From GWE2-51-13 sp942492825 (GTDB taxonomy: Bacteria > Bacillota_I > Bacilli_A > Erysipelotrichales > Erysipelotrichaceae): a stretch of DNA of 64,000 bases. The notes under the pieces are model-generated. The model was not told the origin of the DNA. It saw nothing but the letters and a program-made list of their open reading frames with translations, and did no database searches. This document shows, piece by piece, positions 56,273 through 64,000 of this stretch (position 1 is the stretch's first letter; each line of letters begins with the position of its first letter). The translations under genes were made by a program, and so were the position numbers. The stretch is taken from the NCBI GenBank assembly GCA_942492825.1, contig OW818635.1, positions 372,001 through 436,000 on the forward strand, read 5' to 3'.

Positions 56273-57133
56273 ATGATGGAAGAAGAATTCGAAAAGATAT
56301 TTCGGTTTGCGATCCGGCAACAAGCCAGTGACATCCATATTTCTAAGAATGAGAAAGGTCTCTATTGCGAAGTACGAACCGCGAAATCGATGATCAAGTT
56401 TCGCGGTGTCATCGATCCGACGATACTACGATATCTAAAATTCAAAGCCGACTTGGATCTTATGGATAGCCACCGTCCGCAAACCGGTCACTTCGAATAC
56501 CAATTCATGAAGAAAAAGTACGAATTACGTGTCGCTCATGTCAAAACCGGAAATGATGAGAACATCGTCATACGGATTTTAAATCCATATCGGACCCTTA
56601 CGTTCACGAATTTGTTTGAGGACGAAACGCAAAAACAGACGATGATTCGACTTTTAGGGTTGGAATGTGGATTGATCTTGATATCAGGAACTACGGGCAG
56701 CGGAAAAACAACGTCGCTCTATCATAGTCTTGGAATATTGCGACCACGAAAAATCGTTACGATCGAAGATCCGATCGAAACGCGGATCGAAGATGTCGTC
56801 CAAATGCAAATCAATCCATCACAAAAATTCGGTTTCGCCGATGCGATCAAACAAGTATTGCGGCACGATCCTAACGTAATCGTTATCGGTGAAATACGGG
56901 ATGAAGTCGAAGCGAAGGCTGCCGTAAGGTGTGCGTTTAGCGGACATCTTGTCATTTCCACGATTCATGCGATCAATGCCTCGAAAACGATCGACCGTAT
57001 GTGCAATTTCGGGATACCCAAAAGCGAATTGATGGAAGTTTTGACCGGTATCATACATCAGAGAATGGAGGTGGATCCGACTGGAAAAAGGAAAGTTCGC
57101 TTCGATATTCAAACATTTCACGCGATTGGATAG
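56273..57133 (+). CDS. comGA: Competence pseudopilus ATPase ComGA
   Basis: Type II/IV secretion assembly ATPase that powers the DNA-uptake pseudopilus. 286 aa, shorter than the 356 aa of Bacillus because the N-terminal domain is reduced. Walker A SGTTGSGKT (about 138-146), the Asp box TIEDPIE, Walker B VIVIGEIRD, and the His box STIHA. The start is at 56273 or 56276 behind GAGGTGG; the 56258 ATG lies before that site. First gene of the comG operon. No promoter was resolved clearly. Confidence 0.9.
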   Translation: MMEEEFEKIFRFAIRQQASDIHISKNEKGLYCEVRTAKSMIKFRGVIDPTILRYLKFKADLDLMDSHRPQTGHFEYQFMKKKYELRVAHVKTGNDENIVIRILNPYRTLTFTNLFEDETQKQTMIRLLGLECGLILISGTTGSGKTTSLYHSLGILRPRKIVTIEDPIETRIEDVVQMQINPSQKFGFADAIKQVLRHDPNVIVIGEIRDEVEAKAAVRCAFSGHLVISTIHAINASKTIDRMCNFGIPKSELMEVLTGIIHQRMEVDPTGKRKVRFDIQTFHAIG

Positions 57134-58034
57134 TTTGACCGAATCCGGTTACTTGTTGGACTTACTTGAAGCAAACTGCTCACGATCGGAAATCGAAAGC
57201 GCGATGTCGATACGCTTGGATGATGATGATCAGTTAAGATTCATCGTGAAGAATCGGTGGATTCCGCTATACAAACGCTTCGAGACGATTTGCGGTCGTG
57301 GGAAGGCGCTTACCATCGCACTCCATGTTCGAATCCGACAGGCGAATGAGAGATCGTTCACTTTACAGAAACTGACTTATCCATGCATGCTTTTACTGTC
57401 GGGATTTTCCGTCATTTGGCTTTATCTTTTCGTCATTCGCCCCAGTATCGATCCCAGTCGACAAGCCTTCCATATCCGAACAGGTATCGAAACAGCTACG
57501 TTACAAAGTATGTTTATCGTGTTTGCGTTCTTATTATCCGGTGGTTTTCTGGCGACACTTTACTTATATCATTCACATAAAAACGAACTATTTCAACGTA
57601 TGGCACATTGGTTCCCAAACAATCCGTGGCGTTTAAGAGTTAGCCGCCGTTTTGCCTTTTTGATATTACAGTTGCACAATCTTGGTTTATCGACACGTGA
57701 GATCTACACTTCGATCCAAGGCCAAGATCACGAACCGATCCTCTCCTTGATCAGTAGCGATGTCCTCCACCAAATCCACACTTTCGGAAAAATCGACGGT
57801 GCGTTCGAACAAATCGACTCAGCACTTGGAAAACTATTATTGTTTGAGAACCATCCAGATTTTCCGGCACGACTTGAACGTTATGATTTGATTGTTAAAA
57901 AGCGTTTTGATCGCCAAGTCACGCGATGTGCGTACATATCAACCATATTGGCATACCTCTTCATATCGATCTTGATCCTAACGCTTTATCAAGAAATGCT
58001 ATTTCCGTTAAAAGTCCTACAAAATCTTCATTAG
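57126..58034 (+). CDS. comGB: Competence pseudopilus membrane protein ComGB
   Basis: Polytopic platform protein (GspF/PilC family), 302 aa from the TTG at 57126, with three membrane helices (about 85-108, 130-150 and 272-292). The same frame is open further upstream. A CTG at 57081 lies 6 bases after a strong GGAGGTGG site and would add 15 residues (LEKGKFASIFKHFTR), restoring the usual N-terminal helix, while the TTG has no site. So the true start may be CTG. It overlaps comGA. Confidence 0.85.
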   Translation: MDSLTESGYLLDLLEANCSRSEIESAMSIRLDDDDQLRFIVKNRWIPLYKRFETICGRGKALTIALHVRIRQANERSFTLQKLTYPCMLLLSGFSVIWLYLFVIRPSIDPSRQAFHIRTGIETATLQSMFIVFAFLLSGGFLATLYLYHSHKNELFQRMAHWFPNNPWRLRVSRRFAFLILQLHNLGLSTREIYTSIQGQDHEPILSLISSDVLHQIHTFGKIDGAFEQIDSALGKLLLFENHPDFPARLERYDLIVKKRFDRQVTRCAYISTILAYLFISILILTLYQEMLFPLKVLQNLH

Positions 58035-58043
58035 GGGGAAATC

Positions 58044-58337
58044 ATGAAAAAAGGATTTACGTTGTTGGAAATGATCATCGTTATCGCCGTTATTAGTACT
58101 TTGTTGGTGTTGACGGTCCCGAATATCCAAAGAGTAATGGGCATTGTCGAAAGCAAAGGATGTGAAGCGCAACTCAAAATCGTCGATACGGCAATCTTGG
58201 AATACACGCTTACGAAAGGATCAAGACCGGGTTCGTTTGCGGATTTGGTCGAGGAGGAACTGTTGGTTGAGGAACAACGCTATTGTCAAAACAACCGTGA
58301 AATCTACATTAGTCAAGGTCAATCGAAGCTGCGATAA
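58044..58337 (+). CDS. comGC: Major pseudopilin ComGC
   Basis: 97 aa. Prepilin leader MKKG cut before Phe5, then FTLLEMIIVIAVISTLLVLTV with Glu at +5 and the hydrophobic helix. Two cysteines (40, 81) may form a disulfide. AGGGGG precedes the ATG. It is the main subunit of the DNA-uptake pseudopilus. It needs a prepilin peptidase (comC) encoded elsewhere. Confidence 0.92.
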   Translation: MKKGFTLLEMIIVIAVISTLLVLTVPNIQRVMGIVESKGCEAQLKIVDTAILEYTLTKGSRPGSFADLVEEELLVEEQRYCQNNREIYISQGQSKLR

Positions 58338-58635
58338 AGGATTTACATTGATTGAAATGTTGATCGTATTATCGATCTTATCCGCGTTTTCCTTTTCGGG
58401 AATCCTTGTATACCGCAATTACATCGTTGAAATGACCCGAAGTCAACTTATCCATGAACAACAAATCGCCTTGTCATTGAGACAACGACAAGATGTTGAT
58501 CTAGATCCAACGATCGAACGATTTGCCGAAGTTTGGTTTAATGCAAAAGGTAACGTCAATACTGCGCAAACGCTTCGATTTGGCGCAACATCGAAGCTTG
58601 TGATACAACTCGGTCCGGGTCGAATGCATGAATAA
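58297..58635 (+). CDS. comGD: Minor pseudopilin ComGD
   Basis: About 112 aa. The prepilin motif CDKG-FTLIEMLIVLSILS is clear, but the start is not: no ATG precedes the motif closely. A GTG at 58297 (MKSTLVKVNRSCDKG) is the nearest permitted codon, inside the end of comGC, and has no ribosome site. Reinitiation from the comGC stop is likely. The frame is open further up to 58144. Role: initiation complex of the pseudopilus. Confidence 0.78.
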   Translation: MKSTLVKVNRSCDKGFTLIEMLIVLSILSAFSFSGILVYRNYIVEMTRSQLIHEQQIALSLRQRQDVDLDPTIERFAEVWFNAKGNVNTAQTLRFGATSKLVIQLGPGRMHE

Positions 58636-58813
58636 AGGTTTCGCGTTATTGGAAGTTCTACTCTCCTTAATCATTGTCGGCATTTCAATTTCGCTTCTCC
58701 TTACAAGTTTAACCAGCAACACCAAACGTAATGCGAATCCCCCGGAAAGTCTTTGGATGAAGCTTGAGAAAGGGTGTGATTATCAATGCGTTCTGAACGT
58801 GGATTCACCTTGA
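58628..58813 (+). CDS. comGE: Small minor pseudopilin (ComGE-like position)
   Basis: 61 aa with leader MNKG-FALLEVLLSLIIVG and Glu +5. It is much shorter than Bacillus ComGE (115 aa) and has little beyond the helix. It overlaps the genes on both sides. Assignment by position and motif only. Confidence 0.72.
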   Translation: MNKGFALLEVLLSLIIVGISISLLLTSLTSNTKRNANPPESLWMKLEKGCDYQCVLNVDSP

Positions 58814-59181
58814 TCGAACTTTTGGTCGCAATTAACGCATCCATGTTGGTGTTGAACCTGATTTTGGGTATCCTATGGGTTTTGCGTCCAATCGATGTCC
58901 AATTTTATCTACGCCAAAATCGCAGCGGAATTCTTCAATTGCGCCAACAGTTCGCCTTATGTCACGTAAAACATATCGAAAGTAAACGTGTTTTGTGTAG
59001 TTTTAACCAATCCGAATATGAGTTCACTTTCTCAAAAGATAAGTTGATTAAACAGCCGGGTTATGTCGTTTATCTTGAACGAATCAAGGATGGTTCCTTT
59101 GAAACCAAAAATAAAACTCTAAATATCTCTTTTTCGGTGGAAGGGGAGAGAGTCCATGCGATTTTGGCGTACATCGACTAA
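58786..59181 (+). CDS. comGF: Minor pseudopilin ComGF-like
   Basis: 131 aa with leader MRSERG-FTLIELLVAINASML. The globular part ends with the pattern LNISFSVEGERVHAIL common in ComGF. It overlaps both neighbours (28 and 26 bases). Confidence 0.8.
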   Translation: MRSERGFTLIELLVAINASMLVLNLILGILWVLRPIDVQFYLRQNRSGILQLRQQFALCHVKHIESKRVLCSFNQSEYEFTFSKDKLIKQPGYVVYLERIKDGSFETKNKTLNISFSVEGERVHAILAYID

Positions 59182-59521
59182 AGGTTTCATACTCGTGAGG
59201 ACATTGTTGTTTTTCATGTTTATTATCCAATATACTTATACTCGCTCGTTGGTGTCGCTCCATATCGCATCCGAGAACACACTCGATTTAGGAATGGAAA
59301 ACTTTTCGTTTTTCGAAGCGTCGATCTTGCATAAAATCGATGACGATATCAAATCGATGAATTACAGTGATTTCGGATTAAAGTTTAAAGAATATGCCGT
59401 CCAGGTTACATATATAGACCAAACGGCGATTTTGGATTTTGACGGATCGGTAGATACGTCGATGATCTTGGAATTTGATGATTTGGTGCCATGTTTTACA
59501 TCATACGAGGTCATAAAATAA
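59156..59521 (+). CDS. comGG: Minor pseudopilin ComGG-like
   Basis: 121 aa, last gene of the comG operon. Leader MRFWRTSTKG-FILVR then a hydrophobic helix (TLLFFMFIIQYTYT). The +5 Glu is replaced by Arg, as in tip subunits such as GspK that lack Glu5. Assigned by position and leader. Sequence beyond the helix not recognised. Confidence 0.7.
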   Translation: MRFWRTSTKGFILVRTLLFFMFIIQYTYTRSLVSLHIASENTLDLGMENFSFFEASILHKIDDDIKSMNYSDFGLKFKEYAVQVTYIDQTAILDFDGSVDTSMILEFDDLVPCFTSYEVIK

Positions 59522-59612
59522 GAATGGACGAGAAAAACACAAGGTTTCAAACGAACTTCTTATAACAAAGTACTGTTGAATCGGAGGATTCCGTACCCGG
59601 TGGTAGATTCGA

Positions 59613-59640
59613 TTGACAAAATCCGTTAAAGAATTAAAAT
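59613..59640 (+). promoter_or_regulatory. Promoter of efp
   Basis: TTGACA, 16 bases, TAAAAT. The -35 is a perfect consensus. Confidence 0.87.
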
Positions 59641-59662
59641 AGATGGGTAGGAGGAAGCAACT

Positions 59663-60220
59663 ATGATTATCGTTAATGATTTAAGACCCGGGCTGACGTT
59701 TGAATATGAAGGAAATATCTTTGTTGTCATCGATACGCAACACAATAAAACCGCGATGCGTCAGATGATCGTTAAGTCAAAAGTACGCAATTTACGTACC
59801 GGCGCCATCGTCGAATTGGCGTTTACAGGCGGAGACAAAGTCGAACCTGCGCATATCGACAAAAAAGAAATGCAGTATCTTTATGATACGGGCGACGCGC
59901 TGGCCTTCATGGATACGTCGACGTACGATCAGATCGAAATCCAGAAGTCGAACTTGACTTGGGAAATGAATTTTCTGAAAGCGAATGACAATGTCAACAT
60001 CACGACGTACGAAGGTGAAATCCTCGGTGTGATTCTGCCGGACAAAGTCGCATTGACAATCGTTGAGACTGAACCTGCCGTAAAAGGCGATACCGCAAAC
60101 AACGCGCAGAAAATGGCGAAACTTGAGACCGGTTTAGAGGTCAAAGTCCCATTGTTTATCAATGAAGGCGAACTTATCCTGATCAGCACATCCGACGGAA
60201 AATACTCCGGAAGAGCCTAA
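59663..60220 (+). CDS. efp: Elongation factor P with atypical residue 32
   Basis: Relieves ribosome stalling at polyproline. 185 aa, three beta-barrel domains that align gap-free with Bacillus EF-P. The tip loop, which is KPGKG with modified Lys32 in Bacillus, reads N28-K-T-A-M32-R-Q-M here, so the modified lysine is replaced by Met and the PGKG turn is lost. The rest is well conserved (VRNLRTGAIVE, MQYLY, VKGDTANN). Predicted to work unmodified or in another way. Own promoter and terminator. Confidence 0.95.
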   Translation: MIIVNDLRPGLTFEYEGNIFVVIDTQHNKTAMRQMIVKSKVRNLRTGAIVELAFTGGDKVEPAHIDKKEMQYLYDTGDALAFMDTSTYDQIEIQKSNLTWEMNFLKANDNVNITTYEGEILGVILPDKVALTIVETEPAVKGDTANNAQKMAKLETGLEVKVPLFINEGELILISTSDGKYSGRA

Positions 60221-60241
60221 ACATCCGCTTGGATGTTTTTC
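60219..60241 (+). terminator. Terminator of efp
   Basis: Stem AAACATCC / GGATGTTT with loop GCTT, then TTCTTT. Confidence 0.85.
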
Positions 60242-60269
60242 TTTACTTTCAGATTCTACATGTTATAAT
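60242..60269 (+). promoter_or_regulatory. Promoter of ribU
   Basis: TTTACT, 16 bases, TATAAT with an extended TGT. Confidence 0.75.
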
Positions 60270-60273
60270 AATA

Positions 60274-60384
60274 ACGACTTCAGGGCAGGGTGCAATTCCC
60301 GACCGGCGGTAAACCCCGCGAGCCGATATGGCATGAACCGGTGTAATTCCGGTGGCGACAGTACAGTCTGGATGGAAGAGGTTG
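60274..60384 (+). ncRNA. FMN riboswitch (RFN element)
   Basis: Contains the conserved blocks AGGGCAGGGTG, AATTCCCGACCGGCGGTAAA (overlapping), CCCCGCGAGCC, CCGGTGTAATTCCGGTGGCGAC and AGTCTGGATGGAAGAG in order (shown shortened). FMN binding should favour the terminator at 60406-60425 and turn ribU off. Confidence 0.95.
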
Positions 60385-60405
60385 AATTTTTGACCTTATT
60401 TTCGC

Positions 60406-60425
60406 CCGGAGTTTCCGGTTTTTTT
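60406..60425 (+). terminator. Riboswitch-controlled terminator
   Basis: Stem CCGGA / TCCGG with loop GTT, then seven T. It lies between the FMN element and the ribU ribosome site, so control is at transcription. Confidence 0.82.
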
Positions 60426-60444
60426 GTGAGAAAGGACAAAAAAC

Positions 60445-60463
60445 ATGAAAACAAACTCCACAA
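60445..60463 (+). promoter_or_regulatory. Start region of ribU
   Basis: The ATG at 60445 follows AGAAAGGAC; it is the first start after the riboswitch terminator. Confidence 0.55.
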
Positions 60464-61002
60464 AGCTTATCTCCCTAATCGGTGTCATGACCGCGCTTTC
60501 CTTCGTACTTTATTTCTTCGAACTGCCAGTCGGATTTATCCTACCGCAAGCCGCATTCCTCAAGATCGACTTCAGCGACATCCCCGCGATTTTACTTAGC
60601 CTCTCGGCCGGTCCGGTCGCCGGAATTCTTGTCGAACTTTTAAAAAATATACTCCATTTCCTTTTCATCAATAAGGACGGTTCATTTGTCGGCGAACTAG
60701 CTAACTTCTGTGCCGGCGTCGGTTTCTTGATCCCTGTCGCATTGATCGCGCGAAAGAACTTCAACTTCAAGACCTATGTCCCCGCCTTGTTGCTTGGGAC
60801 AGCTGTTATGGCCTTGGCGATGATCCTCATCAACTATTTCGTAACGATTCCGATGTACTTCCCCGATATGGACAGCGCGGCGCGTTGGGGGTTGATCAAC
60901 TCCGCAATTACGCCGTTCAACATTCTAAAGGGAATCTTGATGTCGATCGTCATCGTACTCCTCTATCCGCGTCTACAGAGCGTTTTAAAGAAAATCGGTT
61001 AA
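60445..61002 (+). CDS. ribU: Riboflavin ECF transporter S component
   Basis: 185 aa, six membrane helices, of the RibU family (motifs LPQAAFLKIDFSDIPAIL and SAGPVAGILVELLKNILHF). It binds riboflavin and works with the shared ECF module EcfA-EcfA'-EcfT, which is not in this window. The FMN riboswitch confirms the substrate class. No rib synthesis genes are seen here, so uptake may be the main source. Confidence 0.95.
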   Translation: MKTNSTKLISLIGVMTALSFVLYFFELPVGFILPQAAFLKIDFSDIPAILLSLSAGPVAGILVELLKNILHFLFINKDGSFVGELANFCAGVGFLIPVALIARKNFNFKTYVPALLLGTAVMALAMILINYFVTIPMYFPDMDSAARWGLINSAITPFNILKGILMSIVIVLLYPRLQSVLKKIG

Positions 61003-61007
61003 GCCTC

Positions 61008-61028
61008 AAGCCGCGCAATGCGGCTTTT
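61008..61028 (+). terminator. Terminator of ribU
   Basis: Stem AAGCCGC / GCGGCTT with loop GCAAT, then TTAT. Confidence 0.78.
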
Positions 61029-61080
61029 ATTTCCAAGTAACACTAGATACAAGGTTTACGTACTCACAAGGAGTAAATTT

Positions 61081-61089
61081 TGGTATAAT
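61081..61089 (+). promoter_or_regulatory. Extended -10 promoter of the tail-anchored protein gene
   Basis: TGG-TATAAT, no good -35. It probably drives the following gene together with cmk and der. Confidence 0.72.
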
Positions 61090-61112
61090 GGACGCGATAG
61101 GGAGGGACTACC

Positions 61113-61868
61113 ATGACTGAGTTCTCACGAATGAAGAAATTCCAGGATTTACGCGAAAGTATCCAAAACGACCGCGAAGGCGAAATCCACTCCGATGCTT
61201 TAAGCCCGTTTGCGCAACGGTTGAGTCGGATCGATACGACCTTTAATCCGATGCAGCAACCAGCTGTTTCATCCTCCCATCTGACACAGCATGGAAAAAA
61301 GGATGTTCGCTTCGATGAGAAGCTAAGTGAAACAAACGGTGTCGATTCGTTTCGTAACGAATATATCGACGAGTTTCTTGAAGAAGTAAAAAACTACAAC
61401 ATTAAAAAAGGGTATCGGAGTTACGAAGATACCGAAAGCAATATTTTCACGCAAGCGCAAAAAGAGATCAAATTCATACCGACACCGCGTACCGCGCCGT
61501 TTGCGACGCAACGCGCACCGGAACCAGTGGCTACAAAAGATTTGAGCGATGAGGAATTGAATTTGACGCAGGAAATCCTGCAGGTCATCCATGGCGATGA
61601 AGAGGATATTGCGGATGAAACGATCGATGAAACGCCGTTGATTATTAAGAATGTTGTACCGGATGAAAAACTGAACGATGTCCTTGAAGAAACGCAAAAG
61701 TTGCGGATCCAATTGGATGAATATGAAAAAGGACTAAATGATGTGACTTTGAATGTTTCGAAGTCCAACCGGCTACTTAACTTTATCGTAGCCATGTTGG
61801 TTATCGTACTTCTGACGATGTTGGGAGTTGCGATTTATTGGATATTAACGACGAGAGGATTGATTTAA
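61113..61868 (+). CDS. Hypothetical tail-anchored membrane protein
   Basis: 251 aa, family not recognised. A long, acidic, probably disordered cytoplasmic part (about 1-185), a short coiled-coil segment (KLNDVLEETQKLRIQLDEYE, about 190-210), and a C-terminal membrane helix (about 223-246: IVAMLVIVLLTMLGVAIYWIL). It has the look of a scaffold or adaptor. It overlaps cmk by one base (TAATG) behind its own extended -10 promoter. Real gene, judged by the coupling, GGAGGG site and resident codon use. Confidence 0.82.
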   Translation: MTEFSRMKKFQDLRESIQNDREGEIHSDALSPFAQRLSRIDTTFNPMQQPAVSSSHLTQHGKKDVRFDEKLSETNGVDSFRNEYIDEFLEEVKNYNIKKGYRSYEDTESNIFTQAQKEIKFIPTPRTAPFATQRAPEPVATKDLSDEELNLTQEILQVIHGDEEDIADETIDETPLIIKNVVPDEKLNDVLEETQKLRIQLDEYEKGLNDVTLNVSKSNRLLNFIVAMLVIVLLTMLGVAIYWILTTRGLI

Positions 61869-62542
61869 TGAAAATAAACATCGCGATCGACGGACCGAGC
61901 GCGTCAGGGAAAAGCACGATCGCGAAGCGATTGGCAAAGCGCCTTGGGTACGTCCATTTAGATACCGGAGCCATGTATCGCGGTTGCGCCTTCAAAGCTC
62001 GAGCCTTGGGTTATACGATCGATGACGAGGATAAAATCGCCGAAATGTTGAAGACAACCGAGTTTGCCTTCGATCCGACGGGCAGATTGATTCTCGACAA
62101 CGTCGATGTGACCGAAGAAATACGCAAGAAAGACATGGATATTTTGACATCTTCCATCTCGGCCCTTGCGAAAGTCCGTGCCGAACTGGTCCGCCGCCAG
62201 CAAGATATGGCGAAAACCAAAGGATTTATTCTCGACGGCCGCGATATCGGGACCGTCGTATTGCGTGATGCGGAAGTTAAGATATTTCAAACAGCCAGCA
62301 GCGAATCCAGGGCGAGACGTCGTTTCGATGAGAACGTAAGCAAACAACGCAGCGGAACGTATGAAGAGATTTTGGATGAATTGAAAATTCGCGATTACCA
62401 GGACACAAGTCGGTGTAACTCACCGCTGAGAAAAGCCTCGGACGCGATTGAAGTCGATACGTCGCACATGACGATCGAAGAAGTCGTCGCGAAGATCGAA
62501 GGAATCGTTTTGAATAAAATCAATGAAATGGAAGGTGATTGA
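61868..62542 (+). CDS. cmk: Cytidylate kinase
   Basis: Phosphorylates CMP and dCMP. 224 aa with P-loop IDGPSASGKST (about 8-18), the CMP-binding insert, and DGRDIGTVVLRDAEVKIF. The ATG at 61868 overlaps the previous stop. The cmk-der order is as in Bacillus apart from the missing rpsA-like gene. Confidence 0.96.
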   Translation: MKINIAIDGPSASGKSTIAKRLAKRLGYVHLDTGAMYRGCAFKARALGYTIDDEDKIAEMLKTTEFAFDPTGRLILDNVDVTEEIRKKDMDILTSSISALAKVRAELVRRQQDMAKTKGFILDGRDIGTVVLRDAEVKIFQTASSESRARRRFDENVSKQRSGTYEEILDELKIRDYQDTSRCNSPLRKASDAIEVDTSHMTIEEVVAKIEGIVLNKINEMEGD

Positions 62543-62544
62543 AT

Positions 62545-63852
62545 ATGATCGATGGCATCGTAGCAATCGTCGGACGACCCAATGTCGGAAAGTCGACGAT
62601 TTTCAATCGGATTATCGGCGAACGTTTATCGATCGTTGAGGATACGCCGGGTGTGACCCGCGACCGAATTTACGCAAAAGGGAATTGGTTGACGAAAGAC
62701 TTCCGCTTGATCGATACCGGCGGGATCCAATTGGTCGACCAACCGTTCCAAACCGAAATCAAAGCACAAGTCGATATCGCGGTCGAAGAAGCCGACGTCA
62801 TCATTTTCGTGGTGAGCGGACGGGAAGGTTTGACCGACGATGACCAATTCATCGCCAAAATGTTGCGACGTTCAAAAAAACCGATCATCCTCGCGGTCAA
62901 TAAAATCGACGATATCTCCATGGCGGCGGATGCTTATGAATTTTATGCGTTGGGATTCGATTCCGTTATCGCGGTCTCCGGAGCCCACGGTATTGGTATC
63001 GGTGATATCCTCGACGAATGCATCGCCCACTTTCCGGTCAAGAAAATGGATGAATACGAAGGTCGGATCAAGTTCGCAATCATCGGACGTCCGAATGTCG
63101 GAAAATCATCGTTGGTCAATGCTATCTTGAACCAGGAACGCGTCATCGTCTCGGATATCGAGGGAACCACGCGCGATGCGATCGACAGCCCGTTTACGCG
63201 GGATGGAAAAGACTATGTGGTCATCGATACCGCCGGGATACGCAAACGTGGTAAAGTCTACGAAAACGTCGAGAAATATTCCGTTCTACGCGCATTAAGT
63301 GCCATCGAACGGGCGGATGTCATTTTGTTTTTGCTTGACGGCATTTCGGGTATTCGCGACCAAGATAAACATGTCGCCGGATATGCCCATGAGGCAGGGA
63401 AACCGATCATCATCGTCTATAACAAATGGGATGCGGTGGAAAAAGACGAAAGCACGATCAATCGAGTGACCGAGGAAATCCGAAAGCAGTTTGTTTATCT
63501 ATCGTATGCACCGATCCTGTTCATTTCCGCGCTGACCAAGCAACGCGTTCATCAGATCATTCCGATGATCGAACGTTTGTATGATTTCAGCCATTTACGT
63601 ATCCAAACCAGCATCCTCAACGAAGTCATACTCGATGCGCAGTTATTCACGCCACCGCCGATGCATAACGGTCAACGTTTGAAAATCTATTACGCTTCGC
63701 AAGTCGCGGTCGCTCCGCCGACATTCATTCTGTTCGTCAATGAACCGACGTTGATGCATTTCTCGTATCGTCGGTATATCGAAAACCGCTTGCGCGAGGC
63801 ATTCGTATTCGAAGGCACGCCGATCCATATCATCGCACGTGCCAAGGATTAG
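62545..63852 (+). CDS. der: Ribosome-assembly GTPase Der
   Basis: Double GTPase for 50S assembly. 435 aa with two G domains, G1 motifs GRPNVGKST near 9 and GRPNVGKSS near 182, DTGG/DTAG switch motifs, NKID/NKWD specificity motifs and a C-terminal KH-like domain. I chose the ATG at 62545 behind AAGGTGA; the TTG at 62539 lies too close to the site. It starts three bases after the cmk stop. Confidence 0.96.
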   Translation: MIDGIVAIVGRPNVGKSTIFNRIIGERLSIVEDTPGVTRDRIYAKGNWLTKDFRLIDTGGIQLVDQPFQTEIKAQVDIAVEEADVIIFVVSGREGLTDDDQFIAKMLRRSKKPIILAVNKIDDISMAADAYEFYALGFDSVIAVSGAHGIGIGDILDECIAHFPVKKMDEYEGRIKFAIIGRPNVGKSSLVNAILNQERVIVSDIEGTTRDAIDSPFTRDGKDYVVIDTAGIRKRGKVYENVEKYSVLRALSAIERADVILFLLDGISGIRDQDKHVAGYAHEAGKPIIIVYNKWDAVEKDESTINRVTEEIRKQFVYLSYAPILFISALTKQRVHQIIPMIERLYDFSHLRIQTSILNEVILDAQLFTPPPMHNGQRLKIYYASQVAVAPPTFILFVNEPTLMHFSYRRYIENRLREAFVFEGTPIHIIARAKD

Positions 63853-63949
63853 CCTTGAATGCGATGTGTCAACTTCTCTTACACTGAGGAATAACTAGTT
63901 TATCGCTATGGAAATGGTGAAACAACCCTTATCCATTCGGTACTTTGCA

Positions 63950-63978
63950 TTGTATTTGTAAAAACAGAGTGCTATGAT
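63950..63978 (+). promoter_or_regulatory. Promoter of a gene beyond the right edge
   Basis: TTGTAT, 17 bases, TATGAT, then GGAGG at 63991-63995 at the window end. The gene itself is outside; its identity cannot be read. Confidence 0.65.
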
Positions 63979-64000
63979 AAACTCAACAATGGAGGTAACA

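Overview
This 64 kb window is a chromosomal segment of a low-GC Gram-positive bacterium (Bacillota). The gene order is close to Bacillus blocks: rny-ymdB...miaB; scpA-scpB-rluB; rsmE...mtaB; phoH...ybeY-dgkA-cdd-era-recO-glyS-dnaG-sigA-trmK...ispH-cshB-ispG; cmk-der. TGA is used as a real stop in many overlapping gene pairs, so the mycoplasma code does not apply. MurE and a class B penicillin-binding protein point to a peptidoglycan wall. A lineage near Erysipelotrichia or the walled relatives of Mollicutes fits, but the sequence alone does not settle it. Genes are dense and mostly on the + strand, with frequent ATGA and TAATG overlaps. Promoters are sigma-A type, and many have an extended -10 (TGG-TATAAT).

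Layout. 1-8 kb: RNA turnover and modification (rny, ymdB, a small ferredoxin, miaB, a degenerate RNase J) and the DNA translocase ftsK/spoIIIE. 8-13 kb: a nucleoside-type ABC importer (BMP lipoprotein, double ATPase, two permeases). 12.9-14.3 kb: a complete IS3/IS150-type insertion sequence that sits inside the loop of the terminator shared by the importer operon and pncB. 14.3-19.4 kb: pncB, a YmfF/YmfH-like M16 pair, acpS and a short ssb. 19.3-22.8 kb: an AT-rich islet between two ~187-bp imperfect direct repeats, each carrying the 3' end of ssb and its terminator. The islet holds a lipoprotein, a protein with a type I restriction HsdR-N-like nuclease domain, and two small frames without ordinary start codons.

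22.9-33.6 kb: thyA-dfr-plsC-pdp; scpA-scpB-rluB-rsmE-unknown-mtaB-murE-deoC; rpsU. 33.6-38.0 kb: phoH, a PhoP/PhoR-like two-component pair, then pstB and phoU behind Pho-box-like repeats but without pstSCA. 38.2-46.1 kb: ybeY-dgkA-cdd-era-recO, glyS-dnaG-sigA-trmK. 46.1-49.8 kb: an ABC ATPase with a 991-aa FtsX-type permease carrying a large coiled coil. 49.8-53.2 kb: ispH, a DEAD-box helicase and ispG. 53.3-56.2 kb: PBP, rpmG and an MBL-fold hydrolase. 56.3-59.5 kb: a comG-type competence pseudopilus operon. 59.7-63.9 kb: efp, an FMN riboswitch with ribU, an unknown tail-anchored protein, cmk and der, then the promoter of a gene beyond the edge.

No tRNA, rRNA or CRISPR array was seen. The most interesting points are the ssb-tail repeats around the islet; the regulatory architecture of the IS (terminator-loop insertion, -1 frameshift signal, ribosome-site sequestration); an EF-P with Met in place of the modified Lys32; a RNase J with a broken metal site; and the unusual control regions of pstB and phoU.
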